DNA of 64,000 bases, taken from assembly GCA_002363155.1 (NCBI GenBank), contig DEWH01000002.1:32957-96956 (forward strand), read 5' to 3'. This document shows, one piece after another, positions 53,052-60,317 of the stretch. The stretch is from Ruminococcaceae bacterium UBA3215. Its GTDB lineage: Bacteria; Bacillota; Clostridia; Oscillospirales; Ruminococcaceae. A program made the translations under genes and the position numbers. Numbering within the stretch: position 1 is the first letter of the stretch; the number at the start of each line of letters is the position of its first letter. The notes beneath the pieces are model-generated. The model did not search any database. It worked only from the letters and a program-made list of their open reading frames with translations, and was not told the DNA's origin.

Positions 53052-53121
53052 AACATTATCCCGAGGCGGATCCGAAGGGGTGTGGTGTCGACCGGAAAGC
53101 TCCCACAAATCCTTAAGTTGT
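53036..53121. other. Element left end: long stem with nested stems
   Basis: ACAACTTAAG (53036-53045) and CTTAAGTTGT (53112-53121) are exact complements. Between them GGAT/ATCC and GTGG/CCAC could pair as nested stems, leaving a compact ~86-base fold. It may be part of the recombinase attachment region or a small RNA. I know no family that it fits. Confidence 0.45.
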
Positions 53122-53141
53122 GGATAGTGTTTTGAGGGCCT

Positions 53142-54722
53142 CTAAAAATTCCAAAAGATCTCTATGTTTACTTCACGGCTATATTGGGGAGTTGGGTGAA
53201 CAATGATCTTGTCAATAAATGTGTGGACAATTTCAAAGTTAAGATCGGTCATATCAAGATATTCCTTAGCAATTTGCATTTTTGTTTGATTGGATTTAAC
53301 GATTTCTCTTAATTCTTCGATCCTACGCTCTGTTTTGGTTATTACAGATCTGACCTGTTCAATATCAGCAGTAAATCCGGCAGATAATTCAATAAACATT
53401 TCCTCTGCAATTATGCCCTTGAGTTTGTCCAAATATAATGTTTTGTTGGCATTCAGTAATTCCTGAAGTTTCCTTTTGGATTTTTCGAGACCTTCCTGAG
53501 CTACGATTATTTTGCTTTGAGTGCTATTATTGATCTGTATCTCTCCCGATACATAATCAGCATCAGCGTGTTGTACGATCTGAGCTTTGAGTTCCTGCAA
53601 CACTACATCGTACAGACGCTTATAGGTCACTCTGACTCCTTCCGGACACCTTGCTTTGTCATAATCGTGTACTCCACAAATCAATCCTACGCTCGTTTTC
53701 GTCTTGGTCAGTTTTAGTGTTCCGCCACAATGACAGCAAAACAGTTTCTTGCTGAATATGTTGACCTTCTTGGAATTATCAGTGTGACACACTATTGCAC
53801 GGTCAGATTTAATACTTTGAACCTTTAACCATACTTCTTTATCAATTATAGGTTCGTGAGTATTTTCTACTCTGATCCATTGACTTTTACCGGTAGGCTT
53901 GATTATCTTTGTCTTATACGAAATACTGTGAGCCTTATTCTGAACCAGATTACCTATGTAAACTTCATTGGATAATATGGAATTGACCATAAAGTATCGC
54001 CATAAAGGTTTACTTTTAGGATAATGATTGGATTTGTAATCAAAACCATTCTGTGTTTTATATTCGGCTGGTGACAAAACACCGTCTGCATTCAGAATTC
54101 TTGCTATTGATGTGCAACCTATGCCGGACAGATATAGATCATAAATACGCCTGACAACTTCTGCTGCCGGTTCATCAACTAAAAGATGTCCTTTAATTGC
54201 CGGATCTTTCATATATCCAAACGGAGCAAAAGCGCCTATAAAAAAGCCGTTCTTTCTGCGATTTGTTAAGACAGCTTTGATGTTTTCAGACATATCTTCG
54301 AGATACCATTCGTTTATCAGTCCGTTTATCTGTCTCGATTTTTTATTGCCCTTAACATCTGTATCGGCATTATCAACTATACTTACGAAGCGCACTCCCC
54401 ATAATGGAAAATAGTAATGGATATACTTTTCTACCATTTCCAGCTCACGAGTGAAGCGGCTTTGTGTTTTGCACAGAACGATATTAAACTTTCCGGCTTC
54501 TGCGTCTTTGAGCAGCTTATTAAATGCAGGTCTATTCCTGTCTGAACCCGTAAAGTCATCATCGGAATAGATGTCATAAATCAACCAATCGTGATCTATC
54601 GAGTATTGCGTAAGCATAGCCTTTTGATTCTTAATACTCTCGCTATCATCGGTTTCATTGCTTTTATATCGATCTTCTTCCGACAATCTACAATAGATTG
54701 CAACTTTGGGTAAATCTGTCAT
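53142..54722 (-). CDS. Large serine recombinase (site-specific integrase)
   Basis: 526 residues, ribosome site AGGAGGAAAAC. Resolvase domain with nucleophile Ser14 (YCRLSEED), the ...QSRFTRELEMVEKY segment, then a recombinase domain (GAFAPFGYMKD, GIGCTSIARILNADGV) and a zinc ribbon (CCHCGG ... CGVHDYDKARC), ending in a coiled-coil (about 400-480). TnpX-like enzymes of this kind integrate and excise clostridial elements with a 2-base crossover. The gene faces the broken cotJC, so the element end lies just beyond its stop. Confidence 0.92.
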   Translation of the reverse strand: MTDLPKVAIYCRLSEEDRYKSNETDDSESIKNQKAMLTQYSIDHDWLIYDIYSDDDFTGSDRNRPAFNKLLKDAEAGKFNIVLCKTQSRFTRELEMVEKYIHYYFPLWGVRFVSIVDNADTDVKGNKKSRQINGLINEWYLEDMSENIKAVLTNRRKNGFFIGAFAPFGYMKDPAIKGHLLVDEPAAEVVRRIYDLYLSGIGCTSIARILNADGVLSPAEYKTQNGFDYKSNHYPKSKPLWRYFMVNSILSNEVYIGNLVQNKAHSISYKTKIIKPTGKSQWIRVENTHEPIIDKEVWLKVQSIKSDRAIVCHTDNSKKVNIFSKKLFCCHCGGTLKLTKTKTSVGLICGVHDYDKARCPEGVRVTYKRLYDVVLQELKAQIVQHADADYVSGEIQINNSTQSKIIVAQEGLEKSKRKLQELLNANKTLYLDKLKGIIAEEMFIELSAGFTADIEQVRSVITKTERRIEELREIVKSNQTKMQIAKEYLDMTDLNFEIVHTFIDKIIVHPTPQYSREVNIEIFWNF

Positions 54723-54768
54723 TTTGTTTTCCTCCTATAAACAAAACGACTACCTATTACTATATAAT

Positions 54769-54797
54769 ATTATACCATAATAGATAGCCATTGTCAA
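54769..54797 (-). promoter_or_regulatory. Sigma-A promoter of the recombinase gene
   Basis: Minus strand TTGACA (54792-54797), 17-base spacer, TATAAT (54769-54774). The AT-rich spacer and -10 region lie in an imperfect dyad (CTATTAC...ATAATAG), a possible operator. It begins within a few bases of the stop of the small gene at 54800. Confidence 0.85.
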
Positions 54798-54799
54798 AT

Positions 54800-54901
54800 C
54801 TATTTACTCTTCTCTTTTTTATTTATATATTCTACGAGAAGTTTATTGAGTTTTTCACTTCTATCTTTTTCATTTTCTGATATAAATTTGTTTATTACCA
54901 T
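54800..54901 (-). CDS. Tiny hypothetical protein, 33 residues
   Basis: Starts MVINKFISENEKDRSEKLNK and ends KKEKSK; highly charged and probably helical. The strong ribosome site CAGGGGGGAAC, 4 bases before the ATG, is the main support. Its stop lies next to the recombinase promoter. Function unknown. Confidence 0.55.
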   Translation of the reverse strand: MVINKFISENEKDRSEKLNKLLVEYINKKEKSK

Positions 54902-54973
54902 AATGTTCCCCCCTGTTATTCCCATTTTTATGGGAAATAATACTGAAATATTCATTATTCGACTATAATATGG

Positions 54974-55153
54974 TCACGCCGCATATATCAGGTCGAATAC
55001 CTCATCAAAGAGATCGTTCGGCATAAATTCACCGTGATACTTGAAGTATATTTTTTCAATCCTACAAGTGATTGTTAATGCTTCATCGTAGTCAAATACC
55101 GCTCCTGCCTCGTTCTTAGCGTACTTTCTTACTAAATATCTTGCTCTGCTCAT
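54974..55153 (-). CDS. Small element protein, paralogue 1 (59 residues)
   Basis: Begins MSRARYLVRKYAKN. Its end, RIEKIYFKYHGEFMPNDLFDEVFDLI, matches that of the next small gene, so the two are paralogues. Ribosome site AAAGGAAAT. Soluble, helical; no family recognised. Confidence 0.6.
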   Translation of the reverse strand: MSRARYLVRKYAKNEAGAVFDYDEALTITCRIEKIYFKYHGEFMPNDLFDEVFDLIYAA

Positions 55154-55230
55154 TTTATGTATTTCCTTTCATACCTTTATATAACTGTGCCGCAAGCGTT
55201 GGTATTCGCCTGCGGCACTTTGCGTATTAC

Positions 55231-55419
55231 TTATCTTGTTATGATCTCAACTATCTCCTGAAACAGATCGTCCGGCATAAATGCACCGAAACGGCGGTAG
55301 AATGCCTGTTCGATCTCGCAGGCTTTGTTGAGTTGTTCGCTGTATTCCTTCAAAGCCTTTTCCGCAGCCGCCGAAGGATTCAGCGGAGTTACCGTGATCT
55401 CATAAATATCTGTTTTCAT
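55231..55419 (-). CDS. Small element protein, paralogue 2 (62 residues)
   Basis: Begins MKTDIYEITVTPLNPSAAAE; ends EIEQAFYRRFGAFMPDDLFQEIVEII. Shares the Ile-Glu-x-x-Phe/Tyr ... Phe-Met-Pro-Asp/Asn-Asp-Leu-Phe signature with the 54974-55153 gene. Ribosome site GAAAGGATACTTAA. Both lie between recombinase and antirepressor. Confidence 0.65.
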   Translation of the reverse strand: MKTDIYEITVTPLNPSAAAEKALKEYSEQLNKACEIEQAFYRRFGAFMPDDLFQEIVEIITR

Positions 55420-55435
55420 AGCTTTAAGTATCCTT

Positions 55436-56272
55436 TCAGTTGTTATTATCAGTCGTTTCCGATACCGGCAGAATATCGCGCTCCTTCAGGAACCGGTAAA
55501 GAAACTCTCTTCCGGCGTGAGTCCAATACATAACGAGTATCGGATTTTCACGGTCATATCGCGGGAAGATAGTTATTGTTTTGGTATATCCCAAATCCTG
55601 ATACGGAGCATAAAGTACCCACGGACCGGAGTGCATCTTGTACTGAACACCAAAAGCATAAAGCATTGCATTCATTCTTGTAGCGGACATTCCGTAATCT
55701 TTTGATATTGCCGTCATCGGTATTAACCCCTGCGCCTGCAAAACCTTGTCGTAAAAATCACACTTAGGCTCACTTACGTCGAGCAGTTCTTTCAGATCAC
55801 GATTCTTTTTCTTCTCGGCTTTCAGGTCACGGAAGAGCTTCTCAGCTGCTTTCTTGTTTGCGGCGATCTCTTCAAGGAGTTCGTCTGTGATATAAGCGCC
55901 GTGTTTCCTGATTGACGGTAAAACCTCAGAAGTGACCCACCTTTTGAACTCACGAAGCTGATTAACTCGGTCTTCAACGCCAAGGGGGTACTCATAACGT
56001 ACCCCCTTGTGAGCTTTTCGCGGAGTCATTGTAAACAGCAAGGAATACAGACCGCTTTCATTGATTATGGTAAAGCGCTGCTTTCCTCCATTTGTCGAAA
56101 TGTATTCTGTCTTTCTATCGGCTTCATCTACTCTTGAAAGGCTGCGATTGTGGTTCGTATCACCGAAAGCAAGGCATATATCCTTACCAACGAACCAAAC
56201 CTCGCCGTTAATATCGAGCGTCCTGATCTTACCGAAATGTGCGTTCTCAAAAATCTGCATATTGGTTTCCAT
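55436..56272 (-). CDS. Phage-type antirepressor (BRO-N / Rha-like)
   Basis: 278 residues. BRO-N opening FENAHFGKIRTLDINGEVWFVGKDICLAFG, then RTxDE-like DEADRKTEYISTNGG, FTIINESGLYSLLF and EFKRWVTSEVLPSIRKHGAYI, the usual antirepressor core. The C-terminal ~110 residues hold a coiled linker and a KilA-C/ANT-like domain (LIPMTAISKDYGMSATRMN). Such proteins relieve repression of mobile elements. Ribosome site GGAGGAAACATAAT, 18 bases after mazF. Confidence 0.85.
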   Translation of the reverse strand: METNMQIFENAHFGKIRTLDINGEVWFVGKDICLAFGDTNHNRSLSRVDEADRKTEYISTNGGKQRFTIINESGLYSLLFTMTPRKAHKGVRYEYPLGVEDRVNQLREFKRWVTSEVLPSIRKHGAYITDELLEEIAANKKAAEKLFRDLKAEKKKNRDLKELLDVSEPKCDFYDKVLQAQGLIPMTAISKDYGMSATRMNAMLYAFGVQYKMHSGPWVLYAPYQDLGYTKTITIFPRYDRENPILVMYWTHAGREFLYRFLKERDILPVSETTDNNN

Positions 56273-56290
56273 ATTATGTTTCCTCCATAT

Positions 56291-56647
56291 TTACCTTTTG
56301 TCCGGCAGCTCATAATCACCCACGCTTACCGCGAGAGCTTTGTTGACCTCTGCCATTTCATCATCTGTCAGCCTGCAAATGGGCTTGACCAACTTGCTTT
56401 TGTCAATTACCTGTATCTGTTCACACAGCACAATTGACTCCTTGAAAAGATTGGTGTTTTGAACAGTAACGTGAACGGGCAGCTCGCACTTTTTAACAGA
56501 TGTTGTCAGCGGTACTATTATGGTAGTAGGGCTGTGACGATTGCCGACATTATTCTGAACGATCAGCGCGGGACGTGCGCCTCTCTGCTCGCTGCCTTCT
56601 CCGTTCAAAAACGTGAGATAGACTTCTCCTCTATTGACCCGAAACAT
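56291..56647 (-). CDS. MazF/PemK-type endoribonuclease toxin
   Basis: 118 residues from ATG 56647 (GCAAAGGACTGATACA); an in-frame ATG at 56674 overlaps the small gene before it and is an alternative. MazF fold: RVNRGEVYLTFLNGEGSEQRGARPALIVQNN, SPTTIIVPLT, ESIVLCEQIQVIDKSKL. MazF cuts single-stranded mRNA. No recognisable MazE antitoxin stands next to it; the 43-residue gene upstream does not look like one. Confidence 0.88.
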   Translation of the reverse strand: MFRVNRGEVYLTFLNGEGSEQRGARPALIVQNNVGNRHSPTTIIVPLTTSVKKCELPVHVTVQNTNLFKESIVLCEQIQVIDKSKLVKPICRLTDDEMAEVNKALAVSVGDYELPDKR

Positions 56648-56670
56648 TGTATCAGTCCTTTGCAATGTAT

Positions 56671-56802
56671 TCATAGAGAAAACCCTATGTAAACAAGTGC
56701 TGTCATTACAGCAGCACTTGTCTCCTGCATATACGTTCTATTTGTCCACGACACCCCGAACGAGGGAAACGTATAATCCGGAAGTTTGCTGAACTTTCTC
56801 AT
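56671..56802 (-). CDS. Possible 43-residue protein upstream of mazF
   Basis: Starts MRKFSKLPDYTFPSFG, with GAGGGTCGTCCCCCT before the ATG. The TGA overlaps an ATG (56674) in frame with mazF, a layout that suggests coupling. The message folds into a stem (ACAAGTGCTGCTGT ... ACAGCACTTGT, 56696-56724 region). Not recognised; could be non-coding. Confidence 0.4.
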   Translation of the reverse strand: MRKFSKLPDYTFPSFGVSWTNRTYMQETSAAVMTALVYIGFSL

Positions 56803-57146
56803 AGGGGGACGACCCTCTGCCCATTCCTGTGGTGCAGCCGTTACGCTTTCGCGTCAGAACGGAAGTATCATTATCCCTCTTGCCTGTCATCGCGCTAATG
56901 GTAGCCGCCCATTATTTCAAAAGAATATTACTCGCTCCGCCGGTATGATCTCTAAGGTTCAGCTCATAGCGCTCTCTTGTCAATTACTTCAATGTTCCGC
57001 TGGCTGTAAACTGTTCAAGACCAATGACATCGTGGCGTATTCTTTTTCCCGCTTGCCCCGCAGGGCTGCAAGAGGAAAGTAAATTATACGATGTTATTCA
57101 GTTTTCAAAGAGCTGAAAGGTAATGCTACAACCACCTGTTTTGTGA
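56803..57146. other. Unexplained 344-base spacer in the element
   Basis: No gene is convincing. On the plus strand a 98-codon frame (56786-57082) contains GAAVTLSRQNGSIIIPLACH and LPRRAARGK; I have an impression of having seen such words in many Firmicutes elements, which would fit a conserved non-coding DNA. Hairpins are frequent, e.g. GTTACGCTTTCGCGTCAGAAC near 56839. AGTTTTCAAAGAGC occurs at 57100. Confidence 0.35.
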
Positions 57147-57740
57147 TTACTCACCGGAGAACTTTTTCTTCTTCCTATTCTCCAAATCCTCAGTGGCTTT
57201 CTTGAAATAAGACTCATAACATCTAAGCCTTTCACTCACTACCATTTTCGAGCCGTTTTTATCCCTGTCATTCAGTGATTTTTTTAATTTTTGTTCAATT
57301 TGTACAATAGAATTATGAATTCTCGGTTGTGTCACCCCCTCGATTTGTGCAATTTCACACTGCGTTTTTCCATACAGAGCATAAAGAATAAAACGTCGTC
57401 TCTGTACTTCCGTGAGAGATTCAAAAAAGTCTCTCATTTCCACCGCAAGTTCTTCATCATTTTCTTTTTCTACAAGCTCATCTTCCACTGAAGGCAGGCT
57501 ACATAGCTGCGTATCATCCAATCCGTCGATAGACACATTCCTTCTGCTAATACGCTTTGTGTGATTAAACTCAACGTGAAGATCATTGTCCGACAGTTCT
57601 TTCCACTTGCGGATCTCGTTCTCGTCGCCGCCAAAATCAGCAGCGGTTATTTCACGGACTTCACCATTAGCAAATCTGTAAACGATAGCGTCCTTGTTTG
57701 CGTGGTTAATTCCATAATCTGTGTACTGAAAATCTTTCAT
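57147..57740 (-). CDS. Sigma-70 region-4-like regulator of the element
   Basis: 197 residues. N-terminal part has IVYRFANGEVREITAADF; the middle (about 100-160) is a sigma region-4 type helix-turn-helix: LTEVQRRRFILYALYGKTQCEIAQIEGVTQPRIHNS. The C-terminus is lysine-rich. No region 2 is present, so it is more likely a regulator than a full sigma factor. Its ribosome site (GGAGG at 57748-57752) lies in a long hairpin with a leader peptide upstream. Confidence 0.75.
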   Translation of the reverse strand: MKDFQYTDYGINHANKDAIVYRFANGEVREITAADFGGDENEIRKWKELSDNDLHVEFNHTKRISRRNVSIDGLDDTQLCSLPSVEDELVEKENDEELAVEMRDFFESLTEVQRRRFILYALYGKTQCEIAQIEGVTQPRIHNSIVQIEQKLKKSLNDRDKNGSKMVVSERLRCYESYFKKATEDLENRKKKKFSGE

Positions 57741-57743
57741 TTA

Positions 57744-57802
57744 GGTATCCTCCGAAAATCTGTATTTGTTGGTAACGAACAAATCAGATTTTCAGGGATA
57801 CC
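57744..57802 (-). promoter_or_regulatory. Hairpin hiding the ribosome site of the sigma-like gene
   Basis: On the minus strand GGTATCCC-TGAAAATCTG-ATTTGTT pairs with AACAAATA-CAGATTTTCGG-AGGATACC, about 24 base pairs around a seven-base loop. The GGAGG of the gene is in the descending arm and so closed when the hairpin forms. The stop codon of a 12-residue leader lies in the ascending arm. Confidence 0.75.
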
Positions 57803-57830
57803 GAGCTACTGCCTCACTGTACTTTCTCAT
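57792..57830 (-). CDS. Leader peptide, 12 residues
   Basis: MRKYSEAVARYP, from ATG 57830, with GGGAGCAGAAT as ribosome site. Its last codons and stop form the start of the hairpin at 57744-57802. A ribosome here would open or rebuild that hairpin, as in known translational attenuators of resistance genes. Supported by position, not by family. Confidence 0.6.
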   Translation of the reverse strand: MRKYSEAVARYP

Positions 57831-57860
57831 ATTCTGCTCCCGTTTTCGGGCAACAAAAAA

Positions 57861-57888
57861 GGGCTTACGGAATTAAACCCGTAAACCC
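57861..57888 (-). terminator. Intrinsic terminator in the leader region
   Basis: Minus strand GGGTTTACGG ... CCGTAAGCCC followed by T6 (57855-57860). It stands between the promoter at 58015 and the leader peptide. Confidence 0.8.
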
Positions 57889-57936
57889 TTCAATGCTGCG
57901 GCGTATTTGCCGGCAGATTTATTGCAACACAAAAAC

Positions 57937-57960
57937 GCCCTGCCGATAACACGGCAGGGC
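57937..57960 (-). terminator. First hairpin/terminator in the leader region
   Basis: GCCCTGCCG ... CGGCAGGGC, 9-bp stem, followed on the minus strand by GTTTTTGTG. Confidence 0.7.
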
Positions 57961-58014
57961 AGATAACATATTCAGTTTTGTATATGCAACAGAGTATAAT
58001 CTGCCAGCATATAC

Positions 58015-58043
58015 ATTATAACATATTGAAAGTCTCTTGTCAG
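58015..58043 (-). promoter_or_regulatory. Promoter of the sigma-like gene
   Basis: Minus strand CTGACA (58038-58043), 17-base spacer, TATAAT (58015-58020). The leader is ~270 bases with two terminators and a translational hairpin. Confidence 0.75.
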
Positions 58044-58086
58044 TATCAAATCAGTCTCATTTTAGTCTCATTTTAGTCTCACGTTT

Positions 58087-59079
58087 TCAGATGTATAATT
58101 CACTCACTTTCCGAAGCATTTTTTGAAATTCTTCCCGCAGATTTATCGGAGTAATGATCTCTGCTTTATCGCTAAACTGGAACAGCCAACCAAAGAAAGG
58201 CGCAGGCTGCTCCGTTTTAATATCCGTATGCACTATAAAGCTGTCCTCGTCGTATGGGAATACCATTATATCTTTACCAAAACGATCTAAGACAGGATTT
58301 ATTAGTTGATTGGAAAATCTCAATGTTACGGATTCAGACTTTCCGCTGAACATTGAGAATGAAGATTTAAGATAATCGAACAAGGAAAAGTTTTTCGGAA
58401 CAGGCTCAGATTTTACATCTGCGACTTGTACATTTTCCATTCTGTCAACACGAAAGTTCGTGAGGGTATCAGGATATTTATCATACATTGCCACAAGGTA
58501 ATACTGCTCATTATTCCAAACCATAGCGTAAGGAGAGCAAATATGCAGCCGGTCACGATACTTTTTCTTCTTGTTCAGATCGTAATCAAAATACTTAAAT
58601 CCTATCTTCCGTTTATCTCGGATAGCTTGATTTATCTTATCTACATTATTGCATATCTTATCATTGCCGGATTTGAGTCTGTTTGTTACATACAACTGTC
58701 TGCCTATTTCTTTCCCGGAATAGGTACTTGTAAGAGTTGCGAGCTTCTTTATTATCTCATTGGATTTATGCTCCGTCAAAAAACGAGATGACGAAATACC
58801 GTCAGCCAAAAGTTTTAGTTCTGACAGTTCAAACAAGCGAGAGTCGATACGATAACCGGATGAGGTGCCTTTGGAATAAACTATATCAACACCAAAAGCA
58901 CGCAAAGCCTCAATGTCATCATAAAGAGCTTTTCGCGCTGCCGATATTCCGTACTGCTCCAATTCCGAAATAATATCGGGCATTGAGATACAATGTGTTG
59001 CATCTGTTTTTTCAAACAGTATCTTATACAGATATAATAGTTTTAATCTTTGATTAGGCGTTTTTACGTTTTCAGACAT
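58087..59079 (-). CDS. WYL-domain transcriptional regulator
   Basis: 330 residues. N-terminal winged helix (about 5-70: RLKLLYLYKILFEKTDA, ALYDDIEALRAFGVDI), WYL domain at about 140-230 (YAMVWNNEQYYLVAMYDKYPDTLTNFRVDRM, with WNNEQYYL in the WYL position), and a C-terminal WCX part. Such proteins often sense nucleic acids or nucleotides and control defence or mobile genes. Ribosome site CGGAGAAGAAT. It follows immA and probably shares the XRE promoter. Confidence 0.85.
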   Translation of the reverse strand: MSENVKTPNQRLKLLYLYKILFEKTDATHCISMPDIISELEQYGISAARKALYDDIEALRAFGVDIVYSKGTSSGYRIDSRLFELSELKLLADGISSSRFLTEHKSNEIIKKLATLTSTYSGKEIGRQLYVTNRLKSGNDKICNNVDKINQAIRDKRKIGFKYFDYDLNKKKKYRDRLHICSPYAMVWNNEQYYLVAMYDKYPDTLTNFRVDRMENVQVADVKSEPVPKNFSLFDYLKSSFSMFSGKSESVTLRFSNQLINPVLDRFGKDIMVFPYDEDSFIVHTDIKTEQPAPFFGWLFQFSDKAEIITPINLREEFQKMLRKVSELYI

Positions 59080-59110
59080 ATTCTTCTCCGATCCGCAAGC
59101 CTATGGTTTA

Positions 59111-59614
59111 TCAACCGAGAAAATCAGCACGAGGAATAATGCTCAGTTTAAAATCGTAACCTCGTCTGTTCATATCCATAAGCTTGATCTGAACTAATTG
59201 ATTCGGTACAGATAATTCACTGGCTGCCTGCTCGCTTGTGTAATCCTGATTGCCGAAAAAGAGTATGTCATCATCACTTATCAGCATATTTGCTGCGAAG
59301 ATATTAGCCTCCATTTCCGGCTTTGAGGTCATATCATAAAGGCTGTATTCCTGTAACCCCATTTCAGCTAAATCTTTGTGAAAGAAGTGATGTCCGAGTT
59401 CGTGGGTCAGGACGAGCTTCTCTGTAGCCTCGTCCAATTCATCGTGAAGATATATAAAACTGCACCTGTTTACTACAGTGTACATTCCTTTAAGATTGCC
59501 GAAATGTTTATACGCTACATCAATGCCCAAATACTTTGCAAGCTGATAGGGGTCATTGGTGCGAAACTGTTTCTTTATCTTATTGGTGAAATCATATATC
59601 TTATCCCGCAACAT
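59111..59614 (-). CDS. ImmA/IrrE family metalloprotease
   Basis: 167 residues from ATG 59614 (AAAGAAGTGATATAT upstream; ATG 59641 is a weaker alternative). Zinc motif HELGH at 71-75 with a later Glu (PEMEANIFAANMLI). ImmA cleaves the element repressor ImmR in ICEBs1 and so induces excision. The adjacent XRE gene is the likely target. Confidence 0.9.
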   Translation of the reverse strand: MLRDKIYDFTNKIKKQFRTNDPYQLAKYLGIDVAYKHFGNLKGMYTVVNRCSFIYLHDELDEATEKLVLTHELGHHFFHKDLAEMGLQEYSLYDMTSKPEMEANIFAANMLISDDDILFFGNQDYTSEQAASELSVPNQLVQIKLMDMNRRGYDFKLSIIPRADFLG

Positions 59615-59744
59615 ATATATCACTTCTTTCATCATACACATCTGTTATTCAGACGACATTTCATTTTTCATTTGGCTGTTATCAGCTCTATAATCATTAT
59701 ATCACAAACTACTGTTTCATCCGCAGGACAGTCCGAAATTTTTC

Positions 59745-60152
59745 TTAATTTTCTTTCCGGTATTTCTTCGGTGTATATTTCTTATTTGTAAGTTTCGATT
59801 TCCAATATGCTTCTTGAATAGCTTCAAGAACAGCGCTCTTGTCCTCATCAGTCAGACTGCCTCCGGCAAACAGTGCCTGTGCGTTTTCGATAAGTTTCTG
59901 TGCAGAGGCTTTGCCACGCGACCCATACTTATCGTTGGCTTCAATGATGAAAAATTCCTCATCGGTAACAAGAGCTTTCTCGTCAACATCAAGAGCGATA
60001 GCGAGCTTATAGATCGTATCGGATTTAGGCATACGGTCACCGGATTCGTAGTTCTTGATCGAGCGGGCGGTCAAACCTGTGGCAAGCGCAAGGTCTGACT
60101 GTGACATTCCTCTCATTCTTCTTAATTTCGTTAAGCGTTCCTTAAATTCCAT
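59745..60152 (-). CDS. XRE family repressor (ImmR-like)
   Basis: 135 residues from ATG 60152 (TTGGAGGAAAT). Helix-turn-helix at about 5-55: LRRMRGMSQSDLALATGLTARSIKNYESGDRMP. The C-terminal half is acidic with a possible cleavage/oligomerisation region. It should bind the palindrome between the divergent promoters at 60202-60284. Confidence 0.88.
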   Translation of the reverse strand: MEFKERLTKLRRMRGMSQSDLALATGLTARSIKNYESGDRMPKSDTIYKLAIALDVDEKALVTDEEFFIIEANDKYGSRGKASAQKLIENAQALFAGGSLTDEDKSAVLEAIQEAYWKSKLTNKKYTPKKYRKEN

Positions 60153-60201
60153 ATTTCCTCCAATAAATTTTGTGATAAATAACAAATCGCTGAACAGGCT
60201 A

Positions 60202-60230
60202 TTGACAATTTAAGTATTTGCGATTATAAT
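60202..60230 (+). promoter_or_regulatory. Sigma-A promoter for the mobilization-side genes
   Basis: TTGACA at 60202-60207, 17-base spacer, TATAAT at 60225-60230: full consensus. Drives 60318-60854 and probably mobC and the relaxase. Confidence 0.92.
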
Positions 60231-60242
60231 GAACTTGTTCAT
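60229..60242. promoter_or_regulatory. Operator palindrome of the XRE repressor
   Basis: ATGAAC-TT-GTTCAT, touching the -10 box of the rightward promoter. A half-like TTGTTCA follows at 60244-60250, next to the leftward promoter, and TGAACAG lies at 60191-60197, giving a row of GTTCA sites. Confidence 0.7.
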
Positions 60243-60255
60243 TTTGTTCACCAAC

Positions 60256-60284
60256 ATTGTAGCATATAATTTACAAGTTGTCAA
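60256..60284 (-). promoter_or_regulatory. Sigma-A promoter of the XRE-immA-WYL genes
   Basis: Minus strand TTGACA (60279-60284), 17-base spacer, TACAAT (60256-60261). Confidence 0.88.
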
Positions 60285-60317
60285 GTCATTTCAGAATTTT
60301 TTTTGGAGGAGTCAGAA

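Noticed and set aside
53036..53121. Group I or II intron, or a known ribozyme, at the element end
   Set aside because: Too short, and no intron-encoded protein or recognised ribozyme core.
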